A stretch of 34,805 bases of DNA from JAGOTP01 sp964359565 (GCA_964359565.1 CAYHTN010000003.1:1-34805); one strand, 5' to 3'; positions 15,584 through 22,716 are shown, counted from the stretch's first letter. Notes: generated from the sequence alone by a model not told the origin. Translations and numbers: made by a program.

Positions 15584-16128
15584 ATGATTGAACTTCTCCA
15601 AGGTGACATTACAACGCTCATGGTTGATGCCATCGTGAATCCCGCCAATCATACCCTGCTAGGTGGCGGAGGTGTAGACGGTCGAATACACCAATGCGCA
15701 GGTCCTGAACTTTTGGAGGAGTGTAGAGCCCTTCTAGGCTGTCAGAGGGGTGAGGCCAAGATAACCCAGGGGTATCGACTACCAGCCAAGCAGATCATCC
15801 ATACCGTCGGACCTGTTTTTGGGCACGAGATTGGCTTAGAAGATGCGATATTGTGTAACTGTTATCGAAACAGTTTGATTCTGGCCGAGCAGCACAAGCT
15901 AAGAACGATCGCCTTTCCTACTATCGCAACGGGTGCATTCCGGTTTCCAAAAGACAGAGCAGCCGTAATAGCAAAAAGACCGTTGAGGAGTACTTGAGCA
16001 CTCATCCGGACGCGTTCGATAAGGTTATCTTCGTTCTGTTTGATGACTTAGATTTTAAGATCTACAAGATCCTGGACGAAGGAGACTTGGGGGAACTGAA
16101 TGTCGACATTCTTAGGTGCCCTATCTAA
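15584..16128 (+). pseudogene. Macrodomain (ADP-ribose hydrolase-like) gene with a frameshift
   Basis: The N-terminal frame reads MIELLQGDITTLMVDAIVNP and continues with the binding loops NHTLLGGGGVDGRIHQCAG and GYRLPAKQIIHTVGPVF, then IAFPTIATGAFRFP. This is a MacroD-type O-acetyl-ADP-ribose deacetylase fold. The frame is lost in the A5 run near 15971-15978 (GCAAAAAGACC) and stops at 15997. Adding one A restores KKTVEEYLSTHPDAFDKVIF and then FVLFDDLDFKIYKILDE to a stop at 16128, completing the family's last strand and helix. The upstream TTG at 15551 is less likely than the ATG at 15584. A single-base deletion, a sequencing error or -1 slippage would all explain it. Confidence 0.85.
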
Positions 16129-16163
16129 GCCCAGATAAGCTTTAGATCAAGAAAATAAAAAAC

Positions 16164-16242
16164 ACTTTTTGGTGCGTCCCTTGCTCAAACTGAACTAGGG
16201 GCTATACGTCCGTCTCAGAGTAAGACCGCGACACCGAAAAGT
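16164..16242. repeat. Long two-stem inverted repeat between convergent genes
   Basis: Outer arms 16164-16174 and 16232-16242 pair over 11 bases (ACTTTTTGGTG with CACCGAAAAGT). Inner arms 16180-16186 and 16218-16224 pair over seven (CTTGCTC with GAGTAAG). A 31-base loop remains. It separates the macrodomain gene from the convergent collagen-like gene and ends 8 bases after the stop of the latter. It may be a two-way terminator, although the loop is large for that. Confidence 0.6.
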
Positions 16243-16250
16243 GCTTCTTT

Positions 16251-16976
16251 CTAATCAACCACTGCGCAAATTGCCCACGCGCGAATCGAGTAACTACCAC
16301 CATCGTAAGCATAACTTCTCACAATCCAGGCATTGTCCGTATATGGAAAGTTGTCCCGTATAACCGCGCTAGGACTCATCATACCGCCAGTAGACTCGTA
16401 TCCGCCGCTGATAACATTCTTACCGGTTGGACACGTGGCAATTGCGTTGATTAAAAAGCCTGATCCGCCCTCGACCGAAGTTCCTACAACACGCTCCCAA
16501 GCGCTTACACCACTTCTCCCTATCCCACCGGCAGGACCTTGCGGACCAATTGCCCCAGTTTCACCAGTCGGACCAATTAAACCACGTTCACCTCTCTCGC
16601 CTTGGATACCTTGAGGGCCGGCATCGCCTCTTCCACCTTGCGGACCCTGTGGTCCAACTGGGCCCATCGAACCGGTTGGTCCTGCTGGTCCTTGCGGTCC
16701 AATCGGTCCAGGAACAGGACGGATCGCCTCTAGGACAACAACACGATTACGAAGGTTGCATACGGCTGCAATAATGCCTCTTGATTCCGTACCATCAAAT
16801 TCTTGCTCAGAGACGGCTCCGCAGTGGCTCGTAAACCATCGGGCGGCTTCCCCAGAGATATCACGTACATAACTGACGACCACTTCTTTTGGAGAAAGGG
16901 TGCGGGCGAATACGGTAGGACCAAGAGCCAAGACTCCTACAGAGAGAGGAATGATGAAGAGGAAAATGCGTTTCAT
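16251..16976 (-). CDS. Secreted collagen-like (Gly-X-Y) repeat protein
   Basis: A 241-residue exported protein. The ATG at 16976 gives a clean signal peptide (MKRIFLFIIPLSVGVLALGP), so the 14 extra upstream residues are rejected. Residues ~25-85 form a globular head with two Cys. A run of about 22 Gly-X-Y triplets follows, starting at GPIGPQGPAGPTG and containing GERGERG. The C-terminal domain (~160-241) has paired Cys (IATCPTGKNVISGGYE and AWAICAVVD) and strand-rich sequence typical of surface-tip domains. Collagen-like repeats form triple helices, used by bacteria and phages for surface fibres. It is separated from the upstream gene by repeat copy A. Confidence 0.88.
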   Translation of the reverse strand: MKRIFLFIIPLSVGVLALGPTVFARTLSPKEVVVSYVRDISGEAARWFTSHCGAVSEQEFDGTESRGIIAAVCNLRNRVVVLEAIRPVPGPIGPQGPAGPTGSMGPVGPQGPQGGRGDAGPQGIQGERGERGLIGPTGETGAIGPQGPAGGIGRSGVSAWERVVGTSVEGGSGFLINAIATCPTGKNVISGGYESTGGMMSPSAVIRDNFPYTDNAWIVRSYAYDGGSYSIRAWAICAVVD

Positions 16977-17035
16977 AACTGAACTTTGGCACATTTCTCC
17001 ACATATCACCAATTTCAACTCAATTGCGCGTGCTG

Positions 17036-17114
17036 CTCAAAGTTTCGAACCAATTCCCATATGGCCTGCCACGGAAATATCCGCTTGAATGAGCGGGTAT
17101 TTTTGTTGGCAGGG
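17036..17114 (+). repeat. Cassette-boundary hairpin repeat, copy A
   Basis: The head is AAAGTTTCGAACCAATTCCC. The hairpin that follows pairs CCTGCCA with TGGCAGG (17107-17113) and AAATATCCGCT with AGCGGGTATTT. TTTTTGTT ends the second arm. Copy B shares the head almost base for base. It lies between two minus-strand genes yet reads as a terminator on the plus strand. Confidence 0.85.
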
Positions 17115-17133
17115 AAGACACGGGGCTATAACT

Positions 17134-18093
17134 CTATTGTGAATACTTCTTCAGAATATTTCGTATAAGCGCCATATTCTTCTTTTCTTGCACGCGATTT
17201 TTTCCACTCTCTACAAACGCGAGAGTATTATAGACAAGGCTGATAACATGATGAGCGTCAATGATCCTTTGTATCTCTTCTACGGTAAAACCCGTCTTAC
17301 CGTACCCTTTTAGAAACGCCTTCTGGATTGAAGCGCTTATATCATCCGCCTTTCCTAGATACCTCATCTCTTTCTTATCCATCAGGACAACCGAGAAATC
17401 CCTAAAGAGACTTCCCACTTCTGCGAGGTCCCAATCAAACAAGACAATGCTGCCATCCGGAGTATAAATCTGGTTCTGTGGACCGACATCACAATGACAT
17501 AACACGTTCTTGAATCTAGGCAAGAACAGAGTGAGTGTCCGTATGACAAAATCCTGTATACGGGCCCCAACTTCATTAGAAAGGCCAACCTTCGCAGCAA
17601 GATCTTTAACGACAGGCTTAAACCATTGGTATTGACCTTTAGGGTGAGTCGCTTTGATCGGGGCGCTACCTGTGATCTTGATATCGTGAACGCGACGAAG
17701 GATCTCTCCCAATCTTACAAAGTACTCATCTAAAGCAATTTTTCCTTCCCGCATCGCCGTCCAGCCGCTCACACCTTCGACGTATTCCATCAGCATAAAG
17801 CCGTAACGGAAAGGCGTTTGTCCCTTTGAGCAGTACAGAATCTTCGGTACGTCAATATTTTTCTTGAGCAGCGTTTTATGAATCCAAAGTAGCTTCCGAC
17901 AATCTGGGAAGTCTTTTTTCGCAAAGATTCGCGCAACAATTGCCCCACGGTCAGTTTCAACCTTGAACACATGGTTCATGCTGCCGTTGGCAAACTTCGT
18001 AATACGTATCACTTTACACTTCCTGAGCGTTTCAACGATCTCTACAAGATCTTTGTCCATTTTGGGCGTATATTTCAAAACATCATTCGTCAT
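17134..18093 (-). CDS. APH/choline-kinase-fold phosphotransferase
   Basis: A 319-residue kinase of the aminoglycoside phosphotransferase fold. The nucleotide lobe reads FANGSMNHVFKVETDRGAIV, then the Lys-containing RIFAKKDF. The catalytic loop is LCHCDVGPQNQIY near residue 210 (H-x-D-x-x-x-x-N) and the metal motif is VLFDWDLAEVGS near 228 (D-x-D). The ATG at 18093 (MTNDVLKYTP) is preferred to an upstream in-frame ATG at 18126. Relatives phosphorylate antibiotics, choline, homoserine or sugars; the substrate is not evident. It is a lone gene between repeat copies A and B, with codon use less GC-rich than the core genes. Confidence 0.85.
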   Translation of the reverse strand: MTNDVLKYTPKMDKDLVEIVETLRKCKVIRITKFANGSMNHVFKVETDRGAIVARIFAKKDFPDCRKLLWIHKTLLKKNIDVPKILYCSKGQTPFRYGFMLMEYVEGVSGWTAMREGKIALDEYFVRLGEILRRVHDIKITGSAPIKATHPKGQYQWFKPVVKDLAAKVGLSNEVGARIQDFVIRTLTLFLPRFKNVLCHCDVGPQNQIYTPDGSIVLFDWDLAEVGSLFRDFSVVLMDKKEMRYLGKADDISASIQKAFLKGYGKTGFTVEEIQRIIDAHHVISLVYNTLAFVESGKNRVQEKKNMALIRNILKKYSQ

Positions 18094-18149
18094 AGCAGCC
18101 CAAGTATACCTTGATCGCCATTGCATAAACAGCTAAGTGGTTATACCAC

Positions 18150-18220
18150 CTCAAAGTTTCGAACCAATTCCCCTATGGCCTGCCACGGAATATTCGCTAG
18201 AACAAGCGGGTATTTTTGTT
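18150..18220 (+). repeat. Cassette-boundary hairpin repeat, copy B
   Basis: It has the same head as copy A (TCAAAGTTTCGAACCAATTC) and TATGGCCTGCCACGGAA, then a shorter stem around TTCGCTAGAACAAGCGGG and TATTTTTGTT. It lies in the intergenic region between the divergent APH-type and Fic genes, where a terminator would not be expected. Confidence 0.85.
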
Positions 18221-18297
18221 ATGTAGCAAAGGCAAATCGGCTTGAAATAATGAGCTGATTATGTTACCATTTGCACAGTAAGATATTTATACTCCTT

Positions 18298-18447
18298 ATG
18301 CAAAAAAAGAAACTTGCGAACGATAGGAATTTGTCTAAGGCCGTTTCGCGATCTTCAAAGATTGAGGGTTTGAGTTTAGCAAGAGCTGTAAAAAACGCCT
18401 CGATTATTCATAAACTAAAACTTCATGGCCGCGCCTTCTCGGTATGA
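18298..18447 (+). CDS. Small Fic antitoxin carrying the inhibitory motif
   Basis: A 49-residue protein (MQKKKLANDRNLSKAVSRSS, then KIEGLSLARA). It contains SSKIEG, matching the (S/T)-x-x-x-E-(G/N) inhibitory helix of class I Fic systems such as VbhA/VbhT and the Salmonella/E. coli FicA-FicT pairs. There, the Glu blocks ATP gamma-phosphate binding in the Fic active site. The stop lies 23 bases inside the Fic gene, so translation is coupled and the antitoxin is made first. There is no clear Shine-Dalgarno. TTGAAA-N17-TACCAT at about 18234-18262 is a possible promoter. Confidence 0.8.
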   Translation: MQKKKLANDRNLSKAVSRSSKIEGLSLARAVKNASIIHKLKLHGRAFSV

Positions 18448-19033
18448 AGTGAGTGACGAGGGAGCAGGAATCGACAAGCACGGTGTCCTCATAAATAACC
18501 TTGGGATCAAAGATCAAAAAGAGCTTGATGATGCTGAGACGTTGCTCCTCAAAGATTCCTACACTTATTTTTTTGAACTGCTCTCAAAGAAAAAGGTCGT
18601 GTTTGATCTTCCCTTCCTGTTTGAAATCCACAAATATTTTCTTGGTATCCTATATCCCTTGGCAGGCAAAGTTCGTGGAGTGGATATCTCAAAATCGAGT
18701 ACACTCTTTGCTCCGGTATCGTACATCGCAGCTTCCATCAAAGGCCTTGAAAGGCTTATCCAAAGCCACCTCCCAAACAAAATAGATTCAAAAAAACGTA
18801 TCTCAGAAAAAATAGCGATCATCCATAATGAATTCAATGCTGTTCATCCTTTTCGTGAGGGTAATGGGAGAACAATCCGTCTTTTCTTGGATCTGATGGT
18901 TGCAGATCTTAATCTCCATCCCGTCGACTGGAATGTGAAAGGCTACATGCTCGCTTGCAAGAAAGGCTTGTCCCAGGATCATACCAAGATGATAAATCTC
19001 ATTTATCGAGACATCTCGAAGAAAGTAAGTTGA
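18425..19033 (+). CDS. fic: Fic-domain toxin (AMP transferase)
   Basis: A 202-residue Fic protein. The motif HPFREGNGRTIR starts at residue 141 and has the full H-P-F-x-x-G-N-G-R-x-x-R catalytic set. It is preceded by the IHNEFNAVHPF helix and the flap/KVRGVDISKS region near residue 82. Fic enzymes transfer AMP to hydroxyl side chains of targets such as gyrase and topoisomerase IV. The protein has no inhibitory motif of its own N-terminal to the Fic core, which fits class I control by the upstream 49-residue gene. The intact motif argues that the toxin is functional. It is followed within about 10 bases by repeat copy C. Confidence 0.93.
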   Translation: MAAPSRYEVSDEGAGIDKHGVLINNLGIKDQKELDDAETLLLKDSYTYFFELLSKKKVVFDLPFLFEIHKYFLGILYPLAGKVRGVDISKSSTLFAPVSYIAASIKGLERLIQSHLPNKIDSKKRISEKIAIIHNEFNAVHPFREGNGRTIRLFLDLMVADLNLHPVDWNVKGYMLACKKGLSQDHTKMINLIYRDISKKVS

Positions 19034-19043
19034 AGGTGTTTCT

Positions 19044-19103
19044 ATCAAATTCGCGTATGGTCTACCATAAAAATACCCGCTTAAACGAGCGGGTATTTTT
19101 GTT
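19044..19103 (+). repeat. Cassette-boundary hairpin repeat, copy C
   Basis: The head is degenerate (ATCAAATTCGCGTATGGTCT). The hairpin is perfect: AAAAATACCCGCT, TAAACG, AGCGGGTATTTTT, then GTTT. It follows the Fic stop and is the clearest intrinsic terminator of the set. Confidence 0.85.
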
Positions 19104-19156
19104 TGAATCGTATTCCTACATGTGACAAGCTACAGCTGTCCCTGTATCATCGCTGC

Positions 19157-19696
19157 ATGGAAAGCATAGCTATAAAACCTTCTCGCACAGACATTCTCAA
19201 ACACAACATTATTTGGGTACTTGTGCTACTTGTTTTTATCGCCGTTCCAATTCTTCGTTGGCTCTATCCTACCAGTGGTTGGCAACCCATCGGATGGGTG
19301 GTTATACTCATCTATTTTATTCTTGTTTTGGCTACCTGCTATACTATTTTCGTATTTGTCATACAAGCATTTTATGCTGAGCTAAAATTTGAGAACGGTA
19401 TGGTTTCGTTCAGCACGATTGGACGAGCAAACCAGATTAATATTAAAGAAATTATTGATATCGACTACGGTCTAGCGACTAACAGGGTTTTTTCAGGAAG
19501 AAATGTTCCTCAGGATTCACTCTTTTTACTCCTTCCTCAAAGTTCTGTCGTTAATAACTGGAAGATAACCACGGGTTGGGATAATAATCAGGTTTCCGCA
19601 TTTGTGCAAGCCATCAGAGGTAACTTGACGGCTCGTGGTATTAAGACATTCCCACTTCTTGAATCACGGAGTTACGATAGCTCAATCACACGATAA
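19157..19696 (+). CDS. Membrane protein with two N-terminal TM segments
   Basis: A 179-residue protein from the ATG at 19157 (an upstream TTG at 19103 lies in the repeat and is rejected). Two hydrophobic spans, IIWVLVLLVFIAVPILRWLY (~18-37) and WVVILIYFILVLATCYTIFV (~45-68), are followed by a soluble strand-rich domain. In that domain AELKFENGMVSFSTIGRANQ and IKEIIDIDYG look like a bacterial PH-type fold. This topology matches PH-domain membrane proteins of unknown role. It occupies the unit between repeat copies C and D. Confidence 0.65.
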   Translation: MESIAIKPSRTDILKHNIIWVLVLLVFIAVPILRWLYPTSGWQPIGWVVILIYFILVLATCYTIFVFVIQAFYAELKFENGMVSFSTIGRANQINIKEIIDIDYGLATNRVFSGRNVPQDSLFLLLPQSSVVNNWKITTGWDNNQVSAFVQAIRGNLTARGIKTFPLLESRSYDSSITR

Positions 19697-19709
19697 GCAT
19701 CGAGAGTTC

Positions 19710-19772
19710 TAACGTTCATCACGAGCCCCTGCCACGGAAATATCCGTTTGAAAGAGCGGATATTTTTGTTGG
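19710..19772 (+). repeat. Cassette-boundary hairpin repeat, copy D
   Basis: The head CACGAGCCCCTGCCACGGAA is followed by AATATCCGTTT, GAA, AGAGCGGATATTTTTGTTGG. Its GCCCCTGCCA is identical to the last 10 bases of the tRNA-Trp gene. It follows the PH-type membrane protein gene. Confidence 0.85.
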
Positions 19773-19806
19773 ACGCATAAAGATGAATCACGTATGATCA
19801 GCTTCT

Positions 19807-20124
19807 ATGAACCTACAAGAACTGCAGGATCAGGCTTCAACCGTATTTTTGAACAATCTCACAAGAGATAATATTAAGGTCAGCGATGAATATCTCGCTC
19901 TCAAGCTCACCGAAGAATTAGGTGAGTTTATCCAGTCCTATCTCATTCATACAAAACAATGTCGACCTGAGAAATATCTCGATGAAGAAGCATCTCACCG
20001 TGAAGCTTCGAAAGAACTGGCGGATGTTCTGGGTATTGTCTTTGTCATCGCAAAAACGCTGAACGTAAATCTTGAAGAAGCTCTTGTCAAAAAATGGATT
20101 ACGAGAGAATGGATCAAGAAGTAA
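19807..20124 (+). CDS. MazG-like nucleotide pyrophosphohydrolase
   Basis: A 105-residue all-alpha NTP pyrophosphohydrolase of the MazG/dUTPase superfamily. The metal-binding pairs are EELGEF (E-x-x-E type, residues ~37-42) and ELADVLG (E-x-x-D type, ~71-77), on two helices as the family requires. These enzymes hydrolyse (d)NTPs to monophosphates and clean the nucleotide pool; some have been tied to (p)ppGpp levels. It is the only gene between repeat copies D and E. Confidence 0.82.
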   Translation: MNLQELQDQASTVFLNNLTRDNIKVSDEYLALKLTEELGEFIQSYLIHTKQCRPEKYLDEEASHREASKELADVLGIVFVIAKTLNVNLEEALVKKWITREWIKK

Positions 20125-20129
20125 TCTGA

Positions 20130-20200
20130 ACGTTTCGAATCAATTCCCACATGACCCATCAACAAAACTATCCGCTAGAAGAAACGGGTGTTTTGTTACG
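20130..20200 (+). repeat. Cassette-boundary hairpin repeat, copy E
   Basis: The head ACGTTTCGAATCAATTCCCA matches copies A and B at most positions. The stem is AAAACTATCCGCT with AAACGGGTGTTTTGTT. It follows the MazG-like gene and is the last recognisable copy in the window. Confidence 0.8.
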
Positions 20201-20247
20201 GAGGGGAGGAATGGAGATTTTTATGCGAAGCTGGTAACCTTTCACGC

Positions 20248-20901
20248 ATGGAACGAATCAAAGACGGATATTTAGACACCATCCAAGCCACCGTCAGCTT
20301 TCCCGGAACACGAGTACTTGAAATTGGATGTGGAAATGGGGCTCGTACCGTCCAAATCGCAGAACACTGCTCTGAGGTTATTGCCATCGATCCGAACATT
20401 GAAGCGATTGAAAATGCACGCATAGAGCGTTCGAGAAGTAATATTTCTTATAGAGAAGGCGTCGCGGATCAGCTTATTTTTGAAGCACAGTCATTTGACA
20501 TTGTTTTGTTCACGCTCTCTTTCCATCACGTACCCATTGAGAAGATGTCACGCGCGATTAACGAAGCTCTGCGCGTGGTAAAATCGCAAGGACATATCAT
20601 CTTTCTCGAACCATCATTTACTGGATCATTTTTTGATGCAGAAATTCAATTTGATGCCTGCGATGGAGATGAGCGCAAAGAAAAAGCCGCAGCCTATGTA
20701 GCCATGCTTTCACATCCAGGCCTTCAAGAAATCGTGGAGTCTCCGGATGAGACCATTTTCAAGTTCAATGATTTGAATGATTTCATCATGACGATGGCCC
20801 CAAAACGAAATAACGCATCTCTTCCCTCCTTCTTGCAAAGCCATGACTACACACTTCATGCACAAAGGAGGATAAACATCTTTCGCCCACGGCTTTCCTA
20901 A
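20248..20901 (+). CDS. Class I SAM-dependent methyltransferase
   Basis: A 217-residue methyltransferase of the class I Rossmann fold. Motif I is VLEIGCGNGARTVQIAE, motif II is VIAIDPNIEAIENAR, and the post-motifs FDIVLFTLSFHHVP and ALRVVKSQGHIIFLEP are the UbiE/Methyltransf_11 pattern. The ATG at 20248 (MERIKDGYL) is chosen. A GTG at 20188 lies inside the repeat but extends the frame by 20 residues with some methyltransferase-like sequence, so it stays possible. The substrate is unknown. It is followed 34 bases later by a NUDIX gene. Confidence 0.85.
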   Translation: MERIKDGYLDTIQATVSFPGTRVLEIGCGNGARTVQIAEHCSEVIAIDPNIEAIENARIERSRSNISYREGVADQLIFEAQSFDIVLFTLSFHHVPIEKMSRAINEALRVVKSQGHIIFLEPSFTGSFFDAEIQFDACDGDERKEKAAAYVAMLSHPGLQEIVESPDETIFKFNDLNDFIMTMAPKRNNASLPSFLQSHDYTLHAQRRINIFRPRLS

Positions 20902-20935
20902 TCTTCATCACGAACAAGCTAGACCTGACTTAAAT

Positions 20936-21373
20936 ATGAGCAACCTCCAACTATTCAAAATCGCCGTCAGCGCATTCATCGTTAAAGAAAATCGACTCCT
21001 TATCTTGCAACGAGCGGACGATGAGGCCTTTCTTCCTGGCGTCTGGGAAGTACCAGGAGGTGGAGTCGATGAAGGAGAGTCAATAACACAAGGCGTGCTA
21101 CGAGAAACGATGGAAGAGGCTGGTGTCAGTGCTACTCCGAACGAGCTGTTTGGTTTTTTTGAATACGTCGATGGTTATCATCAGAAAACCGTGAATCTTA
21201 ATTTCATTTGTACCATGAATCATGATTCAAAAGATCCAGATACAACTTCAGGCGAAATGGAACGTGCCGCATGGGTCTCCTTAGAGGAATTATACGATTA
21301 CAAATTTACTTCAGAGATCATGTTGGAAGCTTGTAAAGAAGCACTACGGCTGAAGCACCGATCCGTATCCTAA
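20936..21373 (+). CDS. NUDIX hydrolase
   Basis: A 145-residue single-domain NUDIX protein. The Nudix box reads GGGVDEGESITQGVLRETME followed by EAGV (G-x5-E-x7-R-E-x-x-E-E-x-G). It sits after VWEVPGG, the usual strand into the box. AAWVSLEELYDYKF is the conserved post-box W-x-x-x-E-E-L segment. NUDIX enzymes hydrolyse nucleoside diphosphates linked to another group, such as oxidised dNTPs. It may pair with the MazG-like protein as a second pool-cleaning enzyme, an inference from proximity only. Confidence 0.92.
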   Translation: MSNLQLFKIAVSAFIVKENRLLILQRADDEAFLPGVWEVPGGGVDEGESITQGVLRETMEEAGVSATPNELFGFFEYVDGYHQKTVNLNFICTMNHDSKDPDTTSGEMERAAWVSLEELYDYKFTSEIMLEACKEALRLKHRSVS

Positions 21374-21458
21374 CATGTGCAACCAACGAACTTCGAAGCC
21401 GATATGAAGCGATACAATAATCACATGATATAAGGTTCTCAAACCACCATGGAATCTT

Positions 21459-21467
21459 TGGTATACT
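21459..21467 (+). promoter_or_regulatory. Extended -10 promoter, probably leaderless
   Basis: TGGTATACT is an extended -10 (TGn plus TATACT). It ends 6 bases before the ATG at 21474, which would place the transcript start on or next to the start codon. No good -35 is seen. Confidence 0.45.
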
Positions 21468-21473
21468 CTTCCA

Positions 21474-21731
21474 ATGGATAAAAATAAATCAAAATCTCCG
21501 GCTCATCGCGCACCAAAGGATTTACGAGAGGCCATTACCTCTTCTCCGGCGGTTCAAGCAGCCTGGAAGAATCTGACGCCACTCGGACGCAATGAGTGGA
21601 TCTGTTGGGTCATTTCTGTAAAAAAATTAGAAACGAGAAAACACCATATCCAAAGGCTATGTGCGGAGATTCAAGAGGGAAAGCGACGACCCTGCTGTTT
21701 TCCTGGTTGCATTCATCGAAAAGATGCGTGA
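21474..21731 (+). CDS. YdeI/OmpD-associated family domain protein
   Basis: An 85-residue protein matching the C-terminal helical domain of the YdeI/OmpD-associated ("bacteriocin-protection") family. It has PKDLREAITSSPAVQAAWKN, LTPLGRNEWICWVISVKKLE and ETRKHHIQRLCAEIQEGKR, the usual L-T-x-x-x-R-x-E-x-x-x-W-I-x-x-x-K-x-x-E-T-R pattern. A final Cys cluster (RPCCFPGCIH) may bind metal and is not part of the family core. Function in the family is poorly defined. Confidence 0.75.
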   Translation: MDKNKSKSPAHRAPKDLREAITSSPAVQAAWKNLTPLGRNEWICWVISVKKLETRKHHIQRLCAEIQEGKRRPCCFPGCIHRKDA

Positions 21732-21793
21732 GCTTTATTGTCCTAAAAACATCTCGCTAACACTATAGATATCTATGAAAAGACCCCTATACG

Positions 21794-21817
21794 AGCCGTT
21801 ACTTTAACGTAGCGGCT
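21794..21817. terminator. Hairpin between convergent genes, weak terminator
   Basis: AGCCGTTAC and GTAGCGGCT pair over nine bases around a six-base loop, directly against the stop codon of the TrmB-type gene. T-runs are poor on both strands, so termination efficiency is doubtful. Confidence 0.4.
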
Positions 21818-22594
21818 TTAATCTTTGAGCGTCTCCCAGTGCAAATCAAAGATATGCCTATGCGTCTCTGTGACGGCCGCGTCTTCCATGATGACGCCTC
21901 GAGGACGGTGATACTCATCCATAGAAATCATCGCAACTTTATTGCCATAGATTAGAATATAGGTCGGGGCAGACAAAGTGGTGGATAATTGCCTTCGCTC
22001 GTCTAAGCCCTGCACCATCCCCTGCCCTCCGATGCCAAGAGCACGGACGCGGATACCGGCCGCAATACGTTCTTTCGTAAATTGAGGATAGACTTCGTGA
22101 AGAATGGGAGAAAGAACATCGTTGGAATAAATTCGGTACAGCTTCTTCTTTTCTAATTTCATGACGAGAAGAACATCTTCGAGAATGGTACGGACCCCTT
22201 TCTGGAACTGATAAAATCGTACTGTCGCCATGAGCTTCGCCTTCCCTGTTCGGGCCCGCAGATCATCGATCCCTTTTTTTAATTCCTCCCGCGTATGGAT
22301 CAGTCGCTCCACATGAGCATCCGCCAGAGAGACCAGCACGTCGGGCTCCAACGCGACATACGCTTCGCGCGCGTGATCTTTGTAGTAGGCGACAAGTCCC
22401 TGATCAATCAACGTTCGCAATAATTCATGCGTCGTTTGACGATTGATCTGAGCTGCTTCAGCGACTTGGCGGATCGAAGACGCTCCACGCTCAAGCAGTG
22501 CGAGATAGACACGCACCGCTTTTTCTGAAAGACCAAATGAAGTGAGAAGGTGTTCTGGGAGCATCTTCGTGTTTTGCCATAAGAGTTCCTTCAT
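21818..22594 (-). CDS. TrmB-family transcriptional regulator
   Basis: A 258-residue regulator. The N-terminal winged helix has LLERGASSIRQVAEAAQINR and QTTHELLRTLIDQGLVAYYK, typical of TrmB. A short coiled coil (LADAHVERLIHTREELKKGI) links it to a C-terminal alpha/beta domain (YRIYSNDVLSPI, ILIYGNKVAMISMDE) of the PLD-like TrmB C-terminal type that senses small ligands. TrmB proteins usually control sugar metabolism in archaea, and bacterial members are poorly studied. A TGTCAA-N7-TTGACA inverted repeat overlaps the start codon and may be an autoregulatory site. Confidence 0.85.
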   Translation of the reverse strand: MKELLWQNTKMLPEHLLTSFGLSEKAVRVYLALLERGASSIRQVAEAAQINRQTTHELLRTLIDQGLVAYYKDHAREAYVALEPDVLVSLADAHVERLIHTREELKKGIDDLRARTGKAKLMATVRFYQFQKGVRTILEDVLLVMKLEKKKLYRIYSNDVLSPILHEVYPQFTKERIAAGIRVRALGIGGQGMVQGLDERRQLSTTLSAPTYILIYGNKVAMISMDEYHRPRGVIMEDAAVTETHRHIFDLHWETLKD

Positions 22595-22612
22595 GTCAAC
22601 TATTTATTGACA
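22594..22612. promoter_or_regulatory. TGTCAA-N7-TTGACA inverted repeat at the TrmB-type start
   Basis: A perfect 6+6 inverted repeat begins at the T of the start codon (22594) and extends upstream of the gene. A protein bound here would block the regulator's own expression. TTGACA also resembles a -35 on the plus strand, but no good -10 lies 16-18 bases on. Confidence 0.45.
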
Positions 22613-22716
22613 AAATAAGATGAAATGGATTCATTTTAAAAGGTATTTTATAGTATGGCTGTTTTTTTCTGACAGTCCTGTCTCGCAACTTAGAGGATGC
22701 TCACTATACTACTCTG

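Noticed and set aside
17036..20200. CRISPR array
   Set aside because: The repeats are 425-1114 bases apart with whole genes between them, are only partly conserved, and no cas genes are present.
17036..20200. Classical integron with attC sites
   Set aside because: No IntI-type tyrosine recombinase is in the window, and the repeats lack the paired RYYYAAC/GTTRRRY core. Only a cassette-like layout is claimed.
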